From: Fen-1258 sp964441505
Lineage (GTDB): Bacteria; Bacteroidota; Ignavibacteria; Ignavibacteriales; Melioribacteraceae
Direction of reading: 5' to 3'
Assembly: GCA_964441505.1 (NCBI GenBank)
Contig: CAYTUV010000013.1
Coordinates: forward strand, 1-64,000
Length of the DNA: 64,000 bases
Of this stretch, positions 1 to 9,474 are shown in pieces. How positions within the stretch are numbered: the first letter of the stretch is position 1; each line of letters begins with the position of its first letter. The position numbers and the translations under genes were made by a program. The notes below the pieces were generated by a model that saw nothing but the letters and a program-made list of their open reading frames with translations, was not told where the DNA came from and made no database searches.

Positions 1-51
1 ATTGCCTCATAATCGAATGTTTTTACTTTGTTTTTAAAAGTGGCACAAGTC

Positions 52-107
52 AGGAGGTGACACCAATATGGTTCTGCAACACGCTCGGTAGGCAGGCTCG
101 AAATGAC
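52..107. repeat. Partial intergenic repeat at window edge
   Basis: The first 142 bases hold no convincing gene. On the minus strand they contain GTCATTTCGAGC followed by GCCTGCCTACCG, the same word order (GTCATTyC then GCyTGCCTACCG) seen in the palindromic element at 24322-24420. I read this as part of a dispersed intergenic repeat downstream of the NagB-like gene. The element is cut or divergent here, so its limits are approximate. Confidence 0.4.
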
Positions 108-142
108 TTTAGAACTTTTTAGGACAGCCTTTTGCAGCAATT

Positions 143-2515
143 CTATTCCGTAACCTTCTTTAATTCTCTTGTGTGCTTGTAAAATTCATCGAGACTCAAT
201 TCTCTGAGGAATAAAATTCCTTTCGCGGCTCTGATTCTTGGATGAGGATGCTTTAGAAAATAAGTTTTTCCCAGACATTCTCTGATCACATTATATTGTT
301 CAACCTGGATTTTTTGTACCAGCCTGTGAAATGGTCCATCATATTCCCAGCTTGGAAAACTCGCACCCTTTTGAGAGCTGAAGCTTTTCATAAATGTATT
401 TTCAAGAATTGCGAATGAGTTAAGACTTACCGGGACATAAACATTCGCCTCTGCCGGATGAAACCGGTACCATACATTTCTGTATCCCCACACCTTAATA
501 TTGGAATTACCAGTATGTTTCTGATAAAGCTGTAACGCCTCCGATACTGCCTGCATCACTTTATAGTGAGTGTCGGGACCGCTTCCTTCAGGATCAAATG
601 CTACCGTGACTATAGTCGGCTTTAACTTTTTCATCAATTCAAATATCGGTAATACATCCCTGTCCATCTCGGGCACTTCGGTAAAAATATCTCCCTGATA
701 AAATCCGAGCCGAAGATGAGAAACATCTTCTACACTAAAACCGTAATATCCCCAGAATATTTCACTCTCAAATTCTCTCTGCATTCCTTTCAGTTTTTGA
801 ACATAGGCAATATCTTTCTTGCCGGGGTATTGAGTTCTGAAATAATTTATCAATTCATTAACTCTGTCTTTGAGATAGACAAGACTTTCCTCTTCATAAA
901 CTTCCATAATGTTACGCAAGGATCTTCTGGCTAAAGCTTCACTCTGAATTGTTCGGCTGTGCCCCGCCACACCGTCGAGATAAAGCATCACATCACGGTT
1001 TCTGCCGTCAACATTCTGGCGGTTAAAGTAGTTTTCACCGAATCTCTTTGAAAATATTCCCGAATTAAGAAAAGATAAAAGATTCTCCATCAAATTGAGC
1101 ATAAAAGAATTTGTAACCGCCGTAAAACCGCTTGTCATGTATGAGAAATGGTGCTTGTTCTTAGGTGTTCTTACCAGATGAGTTATATACGGCAAATAAG
1201 CTAATTCAATATCATCATGATGGGGTGCGGTATGTAATATCACTTCATTTTCAATTGGAACCATTCCCTTTTCAAGCCGGTTGATTATATTTTCTTCAAT
1301 TCCTTTTGTAATCTCCTCAGTTGTTTTTGCCAAACTATCAATAACGAGGTTAGTAATTTTATTGTCTTTAAAATCCTCTTTAGTCAATTTTGAAAGCGTC
1401 TTATTTTTATCGACAACAAGATTAATTACGCTTCGTTCTATAGAGTGCTGGCCAACAGGCAATTCATTAGCAACCTCAACGAATCGTCTTTCAACTAATC
1501 TTAACGCCGCACCGTGAGTTAAATAGAACCGAGCATTTTTAAGTTTCTGTAATGCAGTAGCAGGGTATTTATTTGAAACGGGATTTTGAATTGAATCTCT
1601 TACAATATTTGCCTTAGCTTCTCCGGCAGCTATTATAATGGCTGTAGCATCTTTATTATAGGTTATAGTTTCAAGTCCTATTGTAATCACAAGTCTGTTG
1701 CGCGCTACTTCTATACCGCCCAGATCGGTCGCCGCGGCAGCCTGCGTTTCATAATTAGTTGAGATTAGTCTTGTAGTTGAAAAGTGATCGCTGCCCTGCA
1801 CATTAAAACCGATATGACCGTCAGGACCAATACCTCCGAGGAAAAATCCAATTCCTCCCATAGCTCGTATTTTTCGTTCATAGTTGGAACAATATTCATC
1901 AACAAGATCAATCGTTTCTTTTTGTAGTCTTTCCAACCTTGAACCGGGCCATCGTGTTCTAAGCGAAAGGTCTACTTTTTGTTCGGGAAATATTTCATTA
2001 AGAGATAAATTTTCCGCTGTTGGAATTTCATTAATGTTCATCAGAAGAGCATTTTTAATATTCAATCCCCAAAGACGGAAATAAAAGTTCTGTATATAAT
2101 AATAGAAGCTGTTATGCTGCCCGCTATCAATCGGATAAAATTCATCTATCTGTACAAATTTCAGATTTTCTAGAGTCGGTTTTTTTGCCGGATCGATGCC
2201 GACTTCTTTAATCAGAGTTTGGATTGGTTGCGTGTCCCATTCCTTCAGAATTTTTGCGACCCATTTGATAAAATGTTCCGGAGTTTTTCCGGTTGGAAGT
2301 GAAACAACACCTTCCTGATTTTCAATAACCCACTCTATAAAACGCAATGCGGTAAGTTTTCCCAGCTCGGGGAAACTATCCACCTGAATAACCGGAATCT
2401 TTTCAACCGGTTTATATATAAATTCTTTTCCAGACAAGGAAAGATATTTCATCTCAACTTTGGATTGAGGTTGTTTCAAGCTTTTATCTTCCATTTTGGA
2501 TTTTGCTTTGGGCAT
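143..2515 (-). CDS. nagB: Glucosamine-6-phosphate deaminase (NagB-like) fused to PIG-L/LmbE-like domain
   Basis: A 790-residue two-domain cytoplasmic protein with no signal peptide. Residues about 40-350 are a NagB/isomerase fold: LPTGKTPE at 73-80, IDEFYP near D124, and GGIGPDGHIGFN around H234, matching the GxGxDGHIAFN motif of glucosamine-6-phosphate deaminases (GlcN-6-P to Fru-6-P plus ammonia). Residues from about 420 form a PIG-L/LmbE-type domain with APHHDDIE at 430-437, a variant of the zinc-binding HPDDE motif, and a later DPEGSGPDTH segment that could supply the third ligand. Single-domain NagB is about 260 residues, so this is a long fused form; similar fusions are known in Bacteroidetes. 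The start is the ATG preceded by TAGGGATATAT. It lies downstream of the amidase gene and near murQ, which fits amino-sugar salvage. What the PIG-L domain deacetylates is unknown. Confidence 0.88.
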   Translation of the reverse strand: MPKAKSKMEDKSLKQPQSKVEMKYLSLSGKEFIYKPVEKIPVIQVDSFPELGKLTALRFIEWVIENQEGVVSLPTGKTPEHFIKWVAKILKEWDTQPIQTLIKEVGIDPAKKPTLENLKFVQIDEFYPIDSGQHNSFYYYIQNFYFRLWGLNIKNALLMNINEIPTAENLSLNEIFPEQKVDLSLRTRWPGSRLERLQKETIDLVDEYCSNYERKIRAMGGIGFFLGGIGPDGHIGFNVQGSDHFSTTRLISTNYETQAAAATDLGGIEVARNRLVITIGLETITYNKDATAIIIAAGEAKANIVRDSIQNPVSNKYPATALQKLKNARFYLTHGAALRLVERRFVEVANELPVGQHSIERSVINLVVDKNKTLSKLTKEDFKDNKITNLVIDSLAKTTEEITKGIEENIINRLEKGMVPIENEVILHTAPHHDDIELAYLPYITHLVRTPKNKHHFSYMTSGFTAVTNSFMLNLMENLLSFLNSGIFSKRFGENYFNRQNVDGRNRDVMLYLDGVAGHSRTIQSEALARRSLRNIMEVYEEESLVYLKDRVNELINYFRTQYPGKKDIAYVQKLKGMQREFESEIFWGYYGFSVEDVSHLRLGFYQGDIFTEVPEMDRDVLPIFELMKKLKPTIVTVAFDPEGSGPDTHYKVMQAVSEALQLYQKHTGNSNIKVWGYRNVWYRFHPAEANVYVPVSLNSFAILENTFMKSFSSQKGASFPSWEYDGPFHRLVQKIQVEQYNVIRECLGKTYFLKHPHPRIRAAKGILFLRELSLDEFYKHTRELKKVTE

Positions 2516-2612
2516 ATATATCCCTATCAGTTTATTATTACTTTTAAATTCGTTACTGGTTCAGAACAGGAAAAGGCTTATTTAGTGTTTTGTTTCTCAT
2601 TATCATCAAGTT

Positions 2613-5021
2613 CTATTTCAACAAAATTAATTTTTTACTTTCGACAAAATTCCCGGACTGAATTCGATAGATATACATTCCGCTTGCCAATCCGATCCCG
2701 TTAAATGTTACTTCATAATAGCCCGGTGTTTTTTCTTCGTTCACAAGAGTAGCAATTTCACGTCCGAGCAAATCATATACTTTTATAATTGTTGGCACAG
2801 CATTACCGGATTTTACTTCCGGAATTGAGTACCTGATAGTTGTTGATGGATTAAAAGGATTCGGGAAGTTCTGCGCTAAACTGAATTCAGTTGGTAAATA
2901 ATTATTCTCCTTAACACCGGTAATAATATTTCCTACACATTCATCAAAATATAATCTTCCGGTTAAACTTCCTTTAGCGGTTTGAAGCACGACAATGCTC
3001 TTAAATTTTATTGTACCGGAACCGGGAATTTGATCCAAGAGTATTTGCTTCAGTTTCCATCCTGTCCAGTTAATAGTATCAAGTTTTACTTTTTCTTCAT
3101 TTGGTCTTAAGAAACGGTATTCCAGAACATTATTACTGTTATCGCCAAAGATCCAGATACCAAATCCTGATGCAGAACTTTCTCCTAAAACAATCGGATT
3201 GAGAAGAGCAAGTTCAACTGAGCCTGTGGTACCTGAAAAACTATAATCCAGTTTTCCGGAATTTTCACCCTCTCTTTTTTTTAGATTATAAATCACAAAA
3301 CTGCTTTGCGAAGTATTGATGCCCTGAGTATTTGGTGATGAAAATATTGATTGCCAGATATTAGCATTCTCAAAGCCTTCCAATAAATTTCCTGTAAATG
3401 TATATTTCTTTTCGGTTCTGAACGCTATTGTAACGGTTTTAGGGAACAGAACATATTCCACATCGCCAATGCCCTCTTTAACAGTTATAGTATAAGCGGT
3501 ATTGTTGTTCAAAGGGACTTCAGTTTCAAAATCAATTATCCCTAAACTGTAACGGCTTATATTGGCTTTCAGTTTTACGGGAGTTCCCGTGCTATCTGTT
3601 ACCGTTATTTTATACGCCATCGTTGAGCCGTCAATTCCTTTATCGAATTGAAGTCTCATCATAACAGTTGTAGAAATATCAACAGCATTTGTAGCAGGAT
3701 AAGTGGAAACTAAATTGAGCTGAGCTCTGGTAATAAAGCTAAAAGAATTTGCCTGAAGCAAATTTATACCGAAGTGTGTTTTGGCTGAAGTTGCAATTGT
3801 AACAGTGTGTTTAGCTCCGGGTATATATCCTTTTGCCGGAGTAAATATTACTTTCTTATAATCATTCTCCCATTTGAAACTTCCTGTAACGGAAGGCGAT
3901 ATTGTAATTGCTTTCTCTGTTTCCGTTGTATTCATCCTGATACTAAAATTAATTACAATGCTCGTGACGTTGCTTACCTCGGAGGAATTATCCGCCGGAG
4001 AATAGCTGTCAACTACAGGCGGGTCGAGAATAGGATTCAGAATCATAAACTTGTCGGCAAAAACAGATTCATTCGCTTTTACTACAACGGAAGCTGAATC
4101 GGTTTTCATCTGAGCATAATCAAAATACAGTTTGTAATTGCCGGGTGTAACATCATCAAAAAAGTAATATCCGTTGTTAAAATCATCACCGTTGTAAACT
4201 CTTCCGCCCGGCTCCAATCTTACTTTAATTTTATTCAGCGGTTTATATCTGTCATTTGTACTGCTAATTGGGTTATATGAAGCAGGCACGGTCTCCACAT
4301 CATCTCTTACAATTCCGGCTACTATTCCTTTTTGAAAACTCCCGGCATTAAAGTATTGAAGGAATGAACGCGCAATTGCCCACGCTTCATGTTTTAGGTA
4401 ACTGTCGTTTTTCAGCCTCCAGGTCTCAGGTGTGTAATCATGAAACGACCCTTCAGATAATGTACCCGGCATGGCTAGAGGATTCAATACACCGAGACCA
4501 GTCGGATTACCATTAGCATCTTTCCAACCATAGAAATTATAATCGCCTCTATTTGATATACTAGTTGTGCGATTAACCGAATTAATCTTGCTAACCATTA
4601 TTGCCCCCATTTCTTTGGATTTCGGAAATTTTGGGGTCTGATCATAACCATTAAACAAAAGTAAAGTATAGTTACTGGCAGCATTAAATGCATTACTGTG
4701 TATGGAATGGAAATAGTCAACATTGTTTGAATTGGCACCTTCTGCAATTTGTGATAGCGGCAAATCATCTGCAGTTGTATTCGTAGTTCTTGACATATAA
4801 ACAGTAGCGCCAAGACTTATTAAAATGTCTCTTAAGTGAAGACCTTTTGACAAGTTGCTTTCGGATTCCCAAAAATTTGCTTGGGGCATATTTCTATCAT
4901 CAGAGTCGTGCCCGCCATGTCCCGGATTAATATAGATTTTGTATCCGGCTAAAGATTGAGCATTCAATGATGTTAATACAATAAAGAAATAACTTATATA
5001 TAGTAATATTATTTTTTTCAT
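2613..5021 (-). CDS. Secreted N-acetylmuramoyl-L-alanine amidase (Amidase_3) with Ig-like domains and T9SS sorting domain
   Basis: 802 residues with a signal peptide (residues 1-21, ending LNAQ). Residues about 27-225 are a zinc amidase of the Amidase_3/CwlM type: NPGHGGHD gives H35, WESESN gives a Glu ligand at 52-54, FHSIHSN gives H108, and a late LSEGSFHD supplies the likely catalytic Glu. The middle has Big_5-type Ig-like modules (SPADNSSEVSN, TYPATNAVDIS), then a jelly-roll-like segment. The C-terminus is a T9SS type A sorting domain (NFPNPFNPSTTIRYSIPE ... SGMYIYRIQSG ... SKKLILLK). Expected role: cleavage of the MurNAc-peptide amide bond on the cell surface or in the medium. It sits 11 bp downstream of the TolB-like gene, so the two are probably cotranscribed. 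Confidence 0.85.
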   Translation of the reverse strand: MKKIILLYISYFFIVLTSLNAQSLAGYKIYINPGHGGHDSDDRNMPQANFWESESNLSKGLHLRDILISLGATVYMSRTTNTTADDLPLSQIAEGANSNNVDYFHSIHSNAFNAASNYTLLLFNGYDQTPKFPKSKEMGAIMVSKINSVNRTTSISNRGDYNFYGWKDANGNPTGLGVLNPLAMPGTLSEGSFHDYTPETWRLKNDSYLKHEAWAIARSFLQYFNAGSFQKGIVAGIVRDDVETVPASYNPISSTNDRYKPLNKIKVRLEPGGRVYNGDDFNNGYYFFDDVTPGNYKLYFDYAQMKTDSASVVVKANESVFADKFMILNPILDPPVVDSYSPADNSSEVSNVTSIVINFSIRMNTTETEKAITISPSVTGSFKWENDYKKVIFTPAKGYIPGAKHTVTIATSAKTHFGINLLQANSFSFITRAQLNLVSTYPATNAVDISTTVMMRLQFDKGIDGSTMAYKITVTDSTGTPVKLKANISRYSLGIIDFETEVPLNNNTAYTITVKEGIGDVEYVLFPKTVTIAFRTEKKYTFTGNLLEGFENANIWQSIFSSPNTQGINTSQSSFVIYNLKKREGENSGKLDYSFSGTTGSVELALLNPIVLGESSASGFGIWIFGDNSNNVLEYRFLRPNEEKVKLDTINWTGWKLKQILLDQIPGSGTIKFKSIVVLQTAKGSLTGRLYFDECVGNIITGVKENNYLPTEFSLAQNFPNPFNPSTTIRYSIPEVKSGNAVPTIIKVYDLLGREIATLVNEEKTPGYYEVTFNGIGLASGMYIYRIQSGNFVESKKLILLK

Positions 5022-5032
5022 ATCCGCACTGG

Positions 5033-5953
5033 CTATTGGAATTTTAGTTTAATTTTCCTGATCTGTCCATCATCAGTATTGTAAAATATTTCAGAGGTTG
5101 TGTTGCCCCATTTGGGGTAAAGTGTTATGTCATCCCTCTGCAATGTTAGGTTGAAGTACTTACCGGTATTCAAATTGGCAATATAAATGTCCGACGAAAT
5201 TATTCTCATACCATCATCTATATCTTTCATAAACACAACCCAGTTTCCGTCCGGCGACCAGGAAGGATAATTCGCATAACCAATATTTTTCAAAACTGTT
5301 CCTTCCAAATTGGAAACATAAGTGCCCTTACCCATATAAGTAAAAAGCAATTTAGTTTTATCTGGTGATAAGGAGGGCCAAATGTAATTACCCTCACCAA
5401 GCGGTTGAAGAACTTTCCTTGAATTGTTTTCAGATAGAATAATTTTTGAGTCTTGTATATAAACCACTCGTTCCACAGAAGTGGATTTGCGAAGCATGTT
5501 CTGCTTCATCGTAGATCGGATCTCAGATTCTTTAATATAGTTTTTAAATGCGTTGAGATTATCTCTGTATATCTTCAAATCTCTGATACCTTCTTCCAGA
5601 ACAATAGCTTTCTTTTTTGTCATATCATAGGAGAGCAAAGATGAAAATCTTTTCCCTTTGATAAACTTATCTTCTCTAAAAAGTATTTCATAGCTCACGG
5701 AGCTAAATCCTGGTTCATATCCTGCGCCAGCAGCATTAGTGATTTTCAAAATTTTCCCGGTGGATAAATTCTTGGACCACAATCCTTTGTAGCTTTCACT
5801 TGAAAATAAAAGGGTGATTCCATCCGGACTTACAGCAGGATAATAAAAAGCCCCCTCCTTCAATTTAGTTACAGCTATATCTTCTACCACTGTTACTTTT
5901 TGTGCTAACAAAGGAACCACTGCGATAAACAATAATAATAAAACCTTTTTCAT
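5033..5953 (-). CDS. TolB/PD40-type beta-propeller protein, exported
   Basis: 306 residues with a cleavable signal peptide (residues 1-17, VVPLLAQ). WD40-like PD40 repeats are visible as YPAVSPDGITLLFSS, IWPSLSPDKTKLLFT, YPSWSPDGNWVVFMK and LYPKWGNTTSEIFYN, typical of TolB-like six-bladed propellers. It lacks the N-terminal domain of true TolB, so it is not assigned to the Tol-Pal system. It is the first gene of a two-gene unit with the secreted amidase (11-bp gap), suggesting a shared role at the cell envelope. Partner and ligand are not visible in the sequence. Confidence 0.75.
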   Translation of the reverse strand: MKKVLLLLFIAVVPLLAQKVTVVEDIAVTKLKEGAFYYPAVSPDGITLLFSSESYKGLWSKNLSTGKILKITNAAGAGYEPGFSSVSYEILFREDKFIKGKRFSSLLSYDMTKKKAIVLEEGIRDLKIYRDNLNAFKNYIKESEIRSTMKQNMLRKSTSVERVVYIQDSKIILSENNSRKVLQPLGEGNYIWPSLSPDKTKLLFTYMGKGTYVSNLEGTVLKNIGYANYPSWSPDGNWVVFMKDIDDGMRIISSDIYIANLNTGKYFNLTLQRDDITLYPKWGNTTSEIFYNTDDGQIRKIKLKFQ

Positions 5954-6311
5954 ACGGTCTCCATTGGAATCTTTCTTCTGCGGTCAAATGTTAATAGTGA
6001 TTTCAGGCTGACAAATGACTGACCATTTAAAGAACTACCCAGATAGATAAAATTAATTATAAATATTTTTATTCTACCTGTAAAATAGCGAGATCTAACC
6101 ACAAATAATTGATCTTGATGGAAATGGCTTGGGTCGTTTTTTTAGCAATGACAATCTAAAATCCTGGGTCAAGAAATAACTACACGATCGGGTGGTTATA
6201 AATTTTACTGAATTGATAATTTACAGAGCAACAAAATTGAATAGCTCTGACTTAATCCATTAGGTATCCAAAGAATAATCATCTGACTAATTGTTTCTAA
6301 CTAATAAATAG
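5954..6311. other. Intergenic region between divergent genes
   Basis: 358 bp between the minus-strand TolB-like gene and the plus-strand acetyltransferase gene. It must hold the promoters for both directions. I see AT-rich sequence but no strong palindrome, RNA gene or repeat, and no confident promoter box. Confidence 0.5.
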
Positions 6312-6326
6312 ATGACGGCTTGTTTT

Positions 6327-6926
6327 ATGAGTTTAATTATTCGTCCATACAAAAAATCGGATTTGCCCATACTATATGAAATTTGTCTTAAAACCGGCGA
6401 CAGCGGGAAGGATGCAACTAATCTTTATGTAAATCCTCTTTTGCTGGGTCATTTTTATGCCGCACCATATGCGGTGTATCATCCGGAGCTGACTTTTATT
6501 TTAGCCGATAATGATATTCACGTAGGCTATATAATTGGCACAAATGACTCTCAAGCATTCCGTGAGATAACTGAGAAAAAATGGTTTAATCCTCTGAGAC
6601 AGAAATATCCTCTGCCTAAAGAAAATGATAACTCGCCAGATGCTAAGATAATCCGGTTAATTCATAAAGGATATATTCCCAAACCGGAACTGTTCTCTTA
6701 CCCCGCACATCTTCATATAGATATTTTACCGGAGGGACAAGGGCAGGGTATGGGAAGAAAATTAATTGAAACTTTCTGCCGTAAACTTATCGAAATGAAT
6801 GTACCGGCACTTCATTTGGAAGTGGGGAAACGGAACACCAATGCAATAACGTTTTATGAAAAGGTCGGCTTTCATCTTATCAAAGAATATGAATGGTCCA
6901 TTGCTTATGGCATAAAATTGAATTAG
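6327..6926 (+). CDS. GNAT acetyltransferase related to the C-terminal domain of O-GlcNAcase
   Basis: About 199 residues. The start MSLIIRPYKKSD was chosen because family homology begins there; an in-frame ATG at 6312 would add five residues, and neither has a clear Shine-Dalgarno. The first half (LYEICLKTGDSGKDAT, HFYAAPYAVYHPEL, GYIIGT) matches the bacterial proteins resembling the acetyltransferase-like tail of O-GlcNAcase. The second half carries the GNAT acetyl-CoA loop (LPEGQGQGMGRKLIE) and a typical FYEKVGFHLI end. It lies 35 bp upstream of murQ on the same strand, so an amino-sugar or cell-wall substrate is plausible, but the substrate is unknown. Confidence 0.8.
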   Translation: MSLIIRPYKKSDLPILYEICLKTGDSGKDATNLYVNPLLLGHFYAAPYAVYHPELTFILADNDIHVGYIIGTNDSQAFREITEKKWFNPLRQKYPLPKENDNSPDAKIIRLIHKGYIPKPELFSYPAHLHIDILPEGQGQGMGRKLIETFCRKLIEMNVPALHLEVGKRNTNAITFYEKVGFHLIKEYEWSIAYGIKLN

Positions 6927-6961
6927 AATAATGAGCAATTATTTTCAGGGAAAATATTCAG

Positions 6962-7885
6962 ATGAGTGATAATAAAAAATTGTTTGATGAAATAAGCTCT
7001 TTATCTACGGAACAGCGTAACGCGAATTCCATGAATATCGATAATGAAAGCATTAGCGGTATCCTCAAAATTATCAACGATGAAGATAAAACTGTTCCAT
7101 ATGCTGTAGAGAAGGAATTACCATATATTGAAAAAGCTGTGGAGATAATTGTCCATGCTTTGAAAAATGGAGGAAGGCTGCTCTATTTTGGTGCAGGAAC
7201 AAGCGGAAGACTTGGAGTTGTTGATGCCTCCGAATGTCCGCCGACCTACGGAACTCCATTCGGTTTGATAGACGGTTTTATCGCAGGCGGAAAAGAGGCT
7301 ATGTTTAGAGCACAGGAAGGTGCCGAAGATAAAGAACAGAACGGTGCTAATGATGTAATCAAAGCTAATGTAAATAGTGCAGATGTTGTCTGCGGCATAG
7401 CCGCAAGCCGGAGAACGCCCTACGTCGTAGGTGCAATTAAAAAAGCAAATGAATTGGGAGCCAAAACTTTATATCTCACATGCACTCCGCGCAAAGCTTT
7501 TAATCTGGAGAATGTTGATGTTGCGATGTGTGTCGATGTAGGACCAGAAGTGATCATGGGTTCAACAAGAATGAAAAGCGGTACTGCTCAAAAATTAGTT
7601 CTGAATATGCTTACTACTGCATCCATGATTCGAATGGGAAAAGTTTACGAGAATATGATGATCGACCTGCAAATGACGAACAAGAAATTAGTAGAAAGAT
7701 CTAAAAAAATAATAATGACAATTACCGGTGTTTCGTATGAAGAGGCTGAAGAATACTTAAAAACATCAAAAGGTCACGTTAAAACCGCGCTTGTGATGAT
7801 TCTTTCCGGTGTGGATTTAAATGAAGCACGCTTAAGATTACTAAAGGCGGACGGTTTTGTTCGTAAAGCAATTTCAGTTGATTAA
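6962..7885 (+). CDS. murQ: N-acetylmuramic acid 6-phosphate etherase
   Basis: 307 residues, the usual length for MurQ. It has a SIS fold with the signature FGAGTSGRLGVVDASECPP at 76-94 (E91 corresponds to the catalytic Glu of the ECPP motif) and the second motif EGAED near 119. GSTRMKSGTAQKLVLNML and the C-terminal UBA-like segment (GVSYEEAEEYLK) are conserved. It converts MurNAc-6-P to GlcNAc-6-P plus D-lactate in the cytoplasm, the key step of peptidoglycan sugar recovery. CAGGGAA lies about 12 bp upstream of the ATG. The serine hydrolase gene begins 10 bp downstream, so the three plus-strand genes 6327-9134 look like one operon. No MurNAc kinase or PTS is seen in the window. Confidence 0.95.
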   Translation: MSDNKKLFDEISSLSTEQRNANSMNIDNESISGILKIINDEDKTVPYAVEKELPYIEKAVEIIVHALKNGGRLLYFGAGTSGRLGVVDASECPPTYGTPFGLIDGFIAGGKEAMFRAQEGAEDKEQNGANDVIKANVNSADVVCGIAASRRTPYVVGAIKKANELGAKTLYLTCTPRKAFNLENVDVAMCVDVGPEVIMGSTRMKSGTAQKLVLNMLTTASMIRMGKVYENMMIDLQMTNKKLVERSKKIIMTITGVSYEEAEEYLKTSKGHVKTALVMILSGVDLNEARLRLLKADGFVRKAISVD

Positions 7886-7895
7886 AGAGATAATT

Positions 7896-9134
7896 ATGAG
7901 AAAAGCCGGTCTTATTGTTTTTTTAATACTGATCACCATTTCTTCACAGTTAGTTGCTCAGAATAATTTTATAGAAAAAATATTATTAGACAATAAAAAT
8001 CTTTTTAATGATATTCTCACAAAAATCGACAGTTTTGAAGTACAGATCATTTACACAATAATAGACCGCGATAAAAACAATTTCCCTTCATTTACTACTT
8101 ATAAGTACAGAGTAAATCCTAAGGATTATTTTTACCCCGCAAGCTCAGTAAAATTGCCTGTTTCAGTTCTTGCACTTGAAAAATTAAACAACCTAAATAT
8201 TGCCGGACTGGACAAAAACACACCATTAAAAATCGATAGCGCCAGAGCGCCGCAATCTGCTGTTGTTTCCGATTCTTCTTCAGAATCATACCTGCCATCA
8301 ATTGCGAATTATATAAAAAAGATCTTTCTCGTCAGCGACAATGATGCTTTTAATCGTTTATACGAATTTGTAGGACAAAAAGGAATTAACGATGGACTTC
8401 ATAGAAAGGACTTTAAAGATGTAAGAATTGTACATCGTTTGGCGGGGGGTTTTTCAACAGAGGATAACCGTTATACAAATCCTTTTCTGTTTTATAAAAA
8501 CGATAAAATAATGTACAAACAACCTGCACAGTATAATGACGAGAGCTATACCTTTGAATTAAACAAATTAATAAAAGGCGTGGGCTATCTCGATTCCAAA
8601 GACAAACTTGTTAACCAGCCTTTTGATTTTTCTGCTAAAAATTATATCTCGCTGGAAACCCTTACAGAAATACTAAAGACAATTATTTTCCCCGAAACAT
8701 GTCCAGAGAAAATGCGTTTTAACTTAACCGAAGATGATTATAAATTTTTATATAAATATATGTCGATGTTCCCCTGCGAAAGCAAACATCCCGCTTATGA
8801 CTCAACACATTACGACAGCTACGTAAAATATTTTATGTTCGGTGATTCACACAAACCTATTACCGATAACGTTAGAATTTTCAATAAGGTTGGAATGGCT
8901 TACGGCTATTTAACTGATGTTTCCTATATCGCAGATTTTGATAAGAAAGTTGAGTTTATGCTATCAGCGGTAATTCATGTTAACAAAGATCAGATCTACA
9001 ACGATGGTATTTATGAATATGATCAGATTGGTCTCCCGTTTTTGGCAAACCTAGGAAGAGTGATTTACAACTACGAATTGAATCATATAAAAAAATATTT
9101 GCCGGACCTCTCCAAAATTAAGTTCATCTACTAA
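7896..9134 (+). CDS. Secreted class A beta-lactamase-like serine hydrolase
   Basis: About 412 residues from the ATG at 7896. A longer reading from 7857 overlaps murQ and is rejected because AAAGAGA lies just before 7896 and the signal peptide (MRKAGLIVFL ... LVAQ) starts there. The SxxK motif is S83-S-V-K86 in YPASSVKLP, the SDN-like motif is S147-D-N149 and a KVG triad-like element lies in NKVGMAYGYLTD. This is the class A beta-lactamase / transpeptidase-like fold. The length (beta-lactamases are about 290) and coupling to murQ argue for a cell-wall hydrolase or unknown esterase rather than a resistance enzyme. The last 11 bp overlap the convergent remnant gene. Confidence 0.8.
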   Translation: MRKAGLIVFLILITISSQLVAQNNFIEKILLDNKNLFNDILTKIDSFEVQIIYTIIDRDKNNFPSFTTYKYRVNPKDYFYPASSVKLPVSVLALEKLNNLNIAGLDKNTPLKIDSARAPQSAVVSDSSSESYLPSIANYIKKIFLVSDNDAFNRLYEFVGQKGINDGLHRKDFKDVRIVHRLAGGFSTEDNRYTNPFLFYKNDKIMYKQPAQYNDESYTFELNKLIKGVGYLDSKDKLVNQPFDFSAKNYISLETLTEILKTIIFPETCPEKMRFNLTEDDYKFLYKYMSMFPCESKHPAYDSTHYDSYVKYFMFGDSHKPITDNVRIFNKVGMAYGYLTDVSYIADFDKKVEFMLSAVIHVNKDQIYNDGIYEYDQIGLPFLANLGRVIYNYELNHIKKYLPDLSKIKFIY

Positions 9135-9402
9135 ACGATTTTATCAGGACAAGTTTCTTCGTTTCGATAAAAAAACCGGCTTTCAGCTGATAGAAATAAA
9201 CTCCGCTTGTTAAATTACGTCCACAAAACTTTACTTCATATTTTCCCGCAGACTTTTCTTCGTTAATAGTAACATGAACATGCGGATAAATGAATGATTT
9301 ACAGTACACAAACGGGTAGTATATAAGGCGATTTTCCAATCCTGCATTTTGCTGAACTCGGAATGTTTTCACTTCAATTAGAAATTCTATACTACATTTC
9401 AT
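9124..9402 (-). pseudogene. Decayed T9SS sorting-domain remnant
   Basis: An open frame of 92 codons whose last 45 or so residues are a clear T9SS type A tail (NEEKSAGKYEVKF, LTSGVYFYQLKAG, ETKKLVLIK). It lacks a signal peptide, a functional domain and the NPFNPST core that should precede the tail; upstream residues are unlike any sorting domain. An exported protein cannot be targeted without a signal peptide, so I call it the 3' remnant of a lost T9SS gene. Its end overlaps the convergent serine hydrolase gene by 11 bp. Confidence 0.7.
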
Positions 9403-9474
9403 TTCTTAACAGTAGAGGAGAATTGCATGACAAATCAGAATTTTATAGATTGATTTGTAATTAGCAGCGGGAAT

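Noticed and set aside
8440..8460. Poly-G tract in the serine hydrolase gene as a phase-variation switch
   Set aside because: Only six G in a row, with the frame intact; too short to infer slippage.
7896..9134. Antibiotic-resistance beta-lactamase
   Set aside because: SxxK and SDN motifs are present, but the protein is about 120 residues too long and is coupled to murQ, so a resistance call is not supported.
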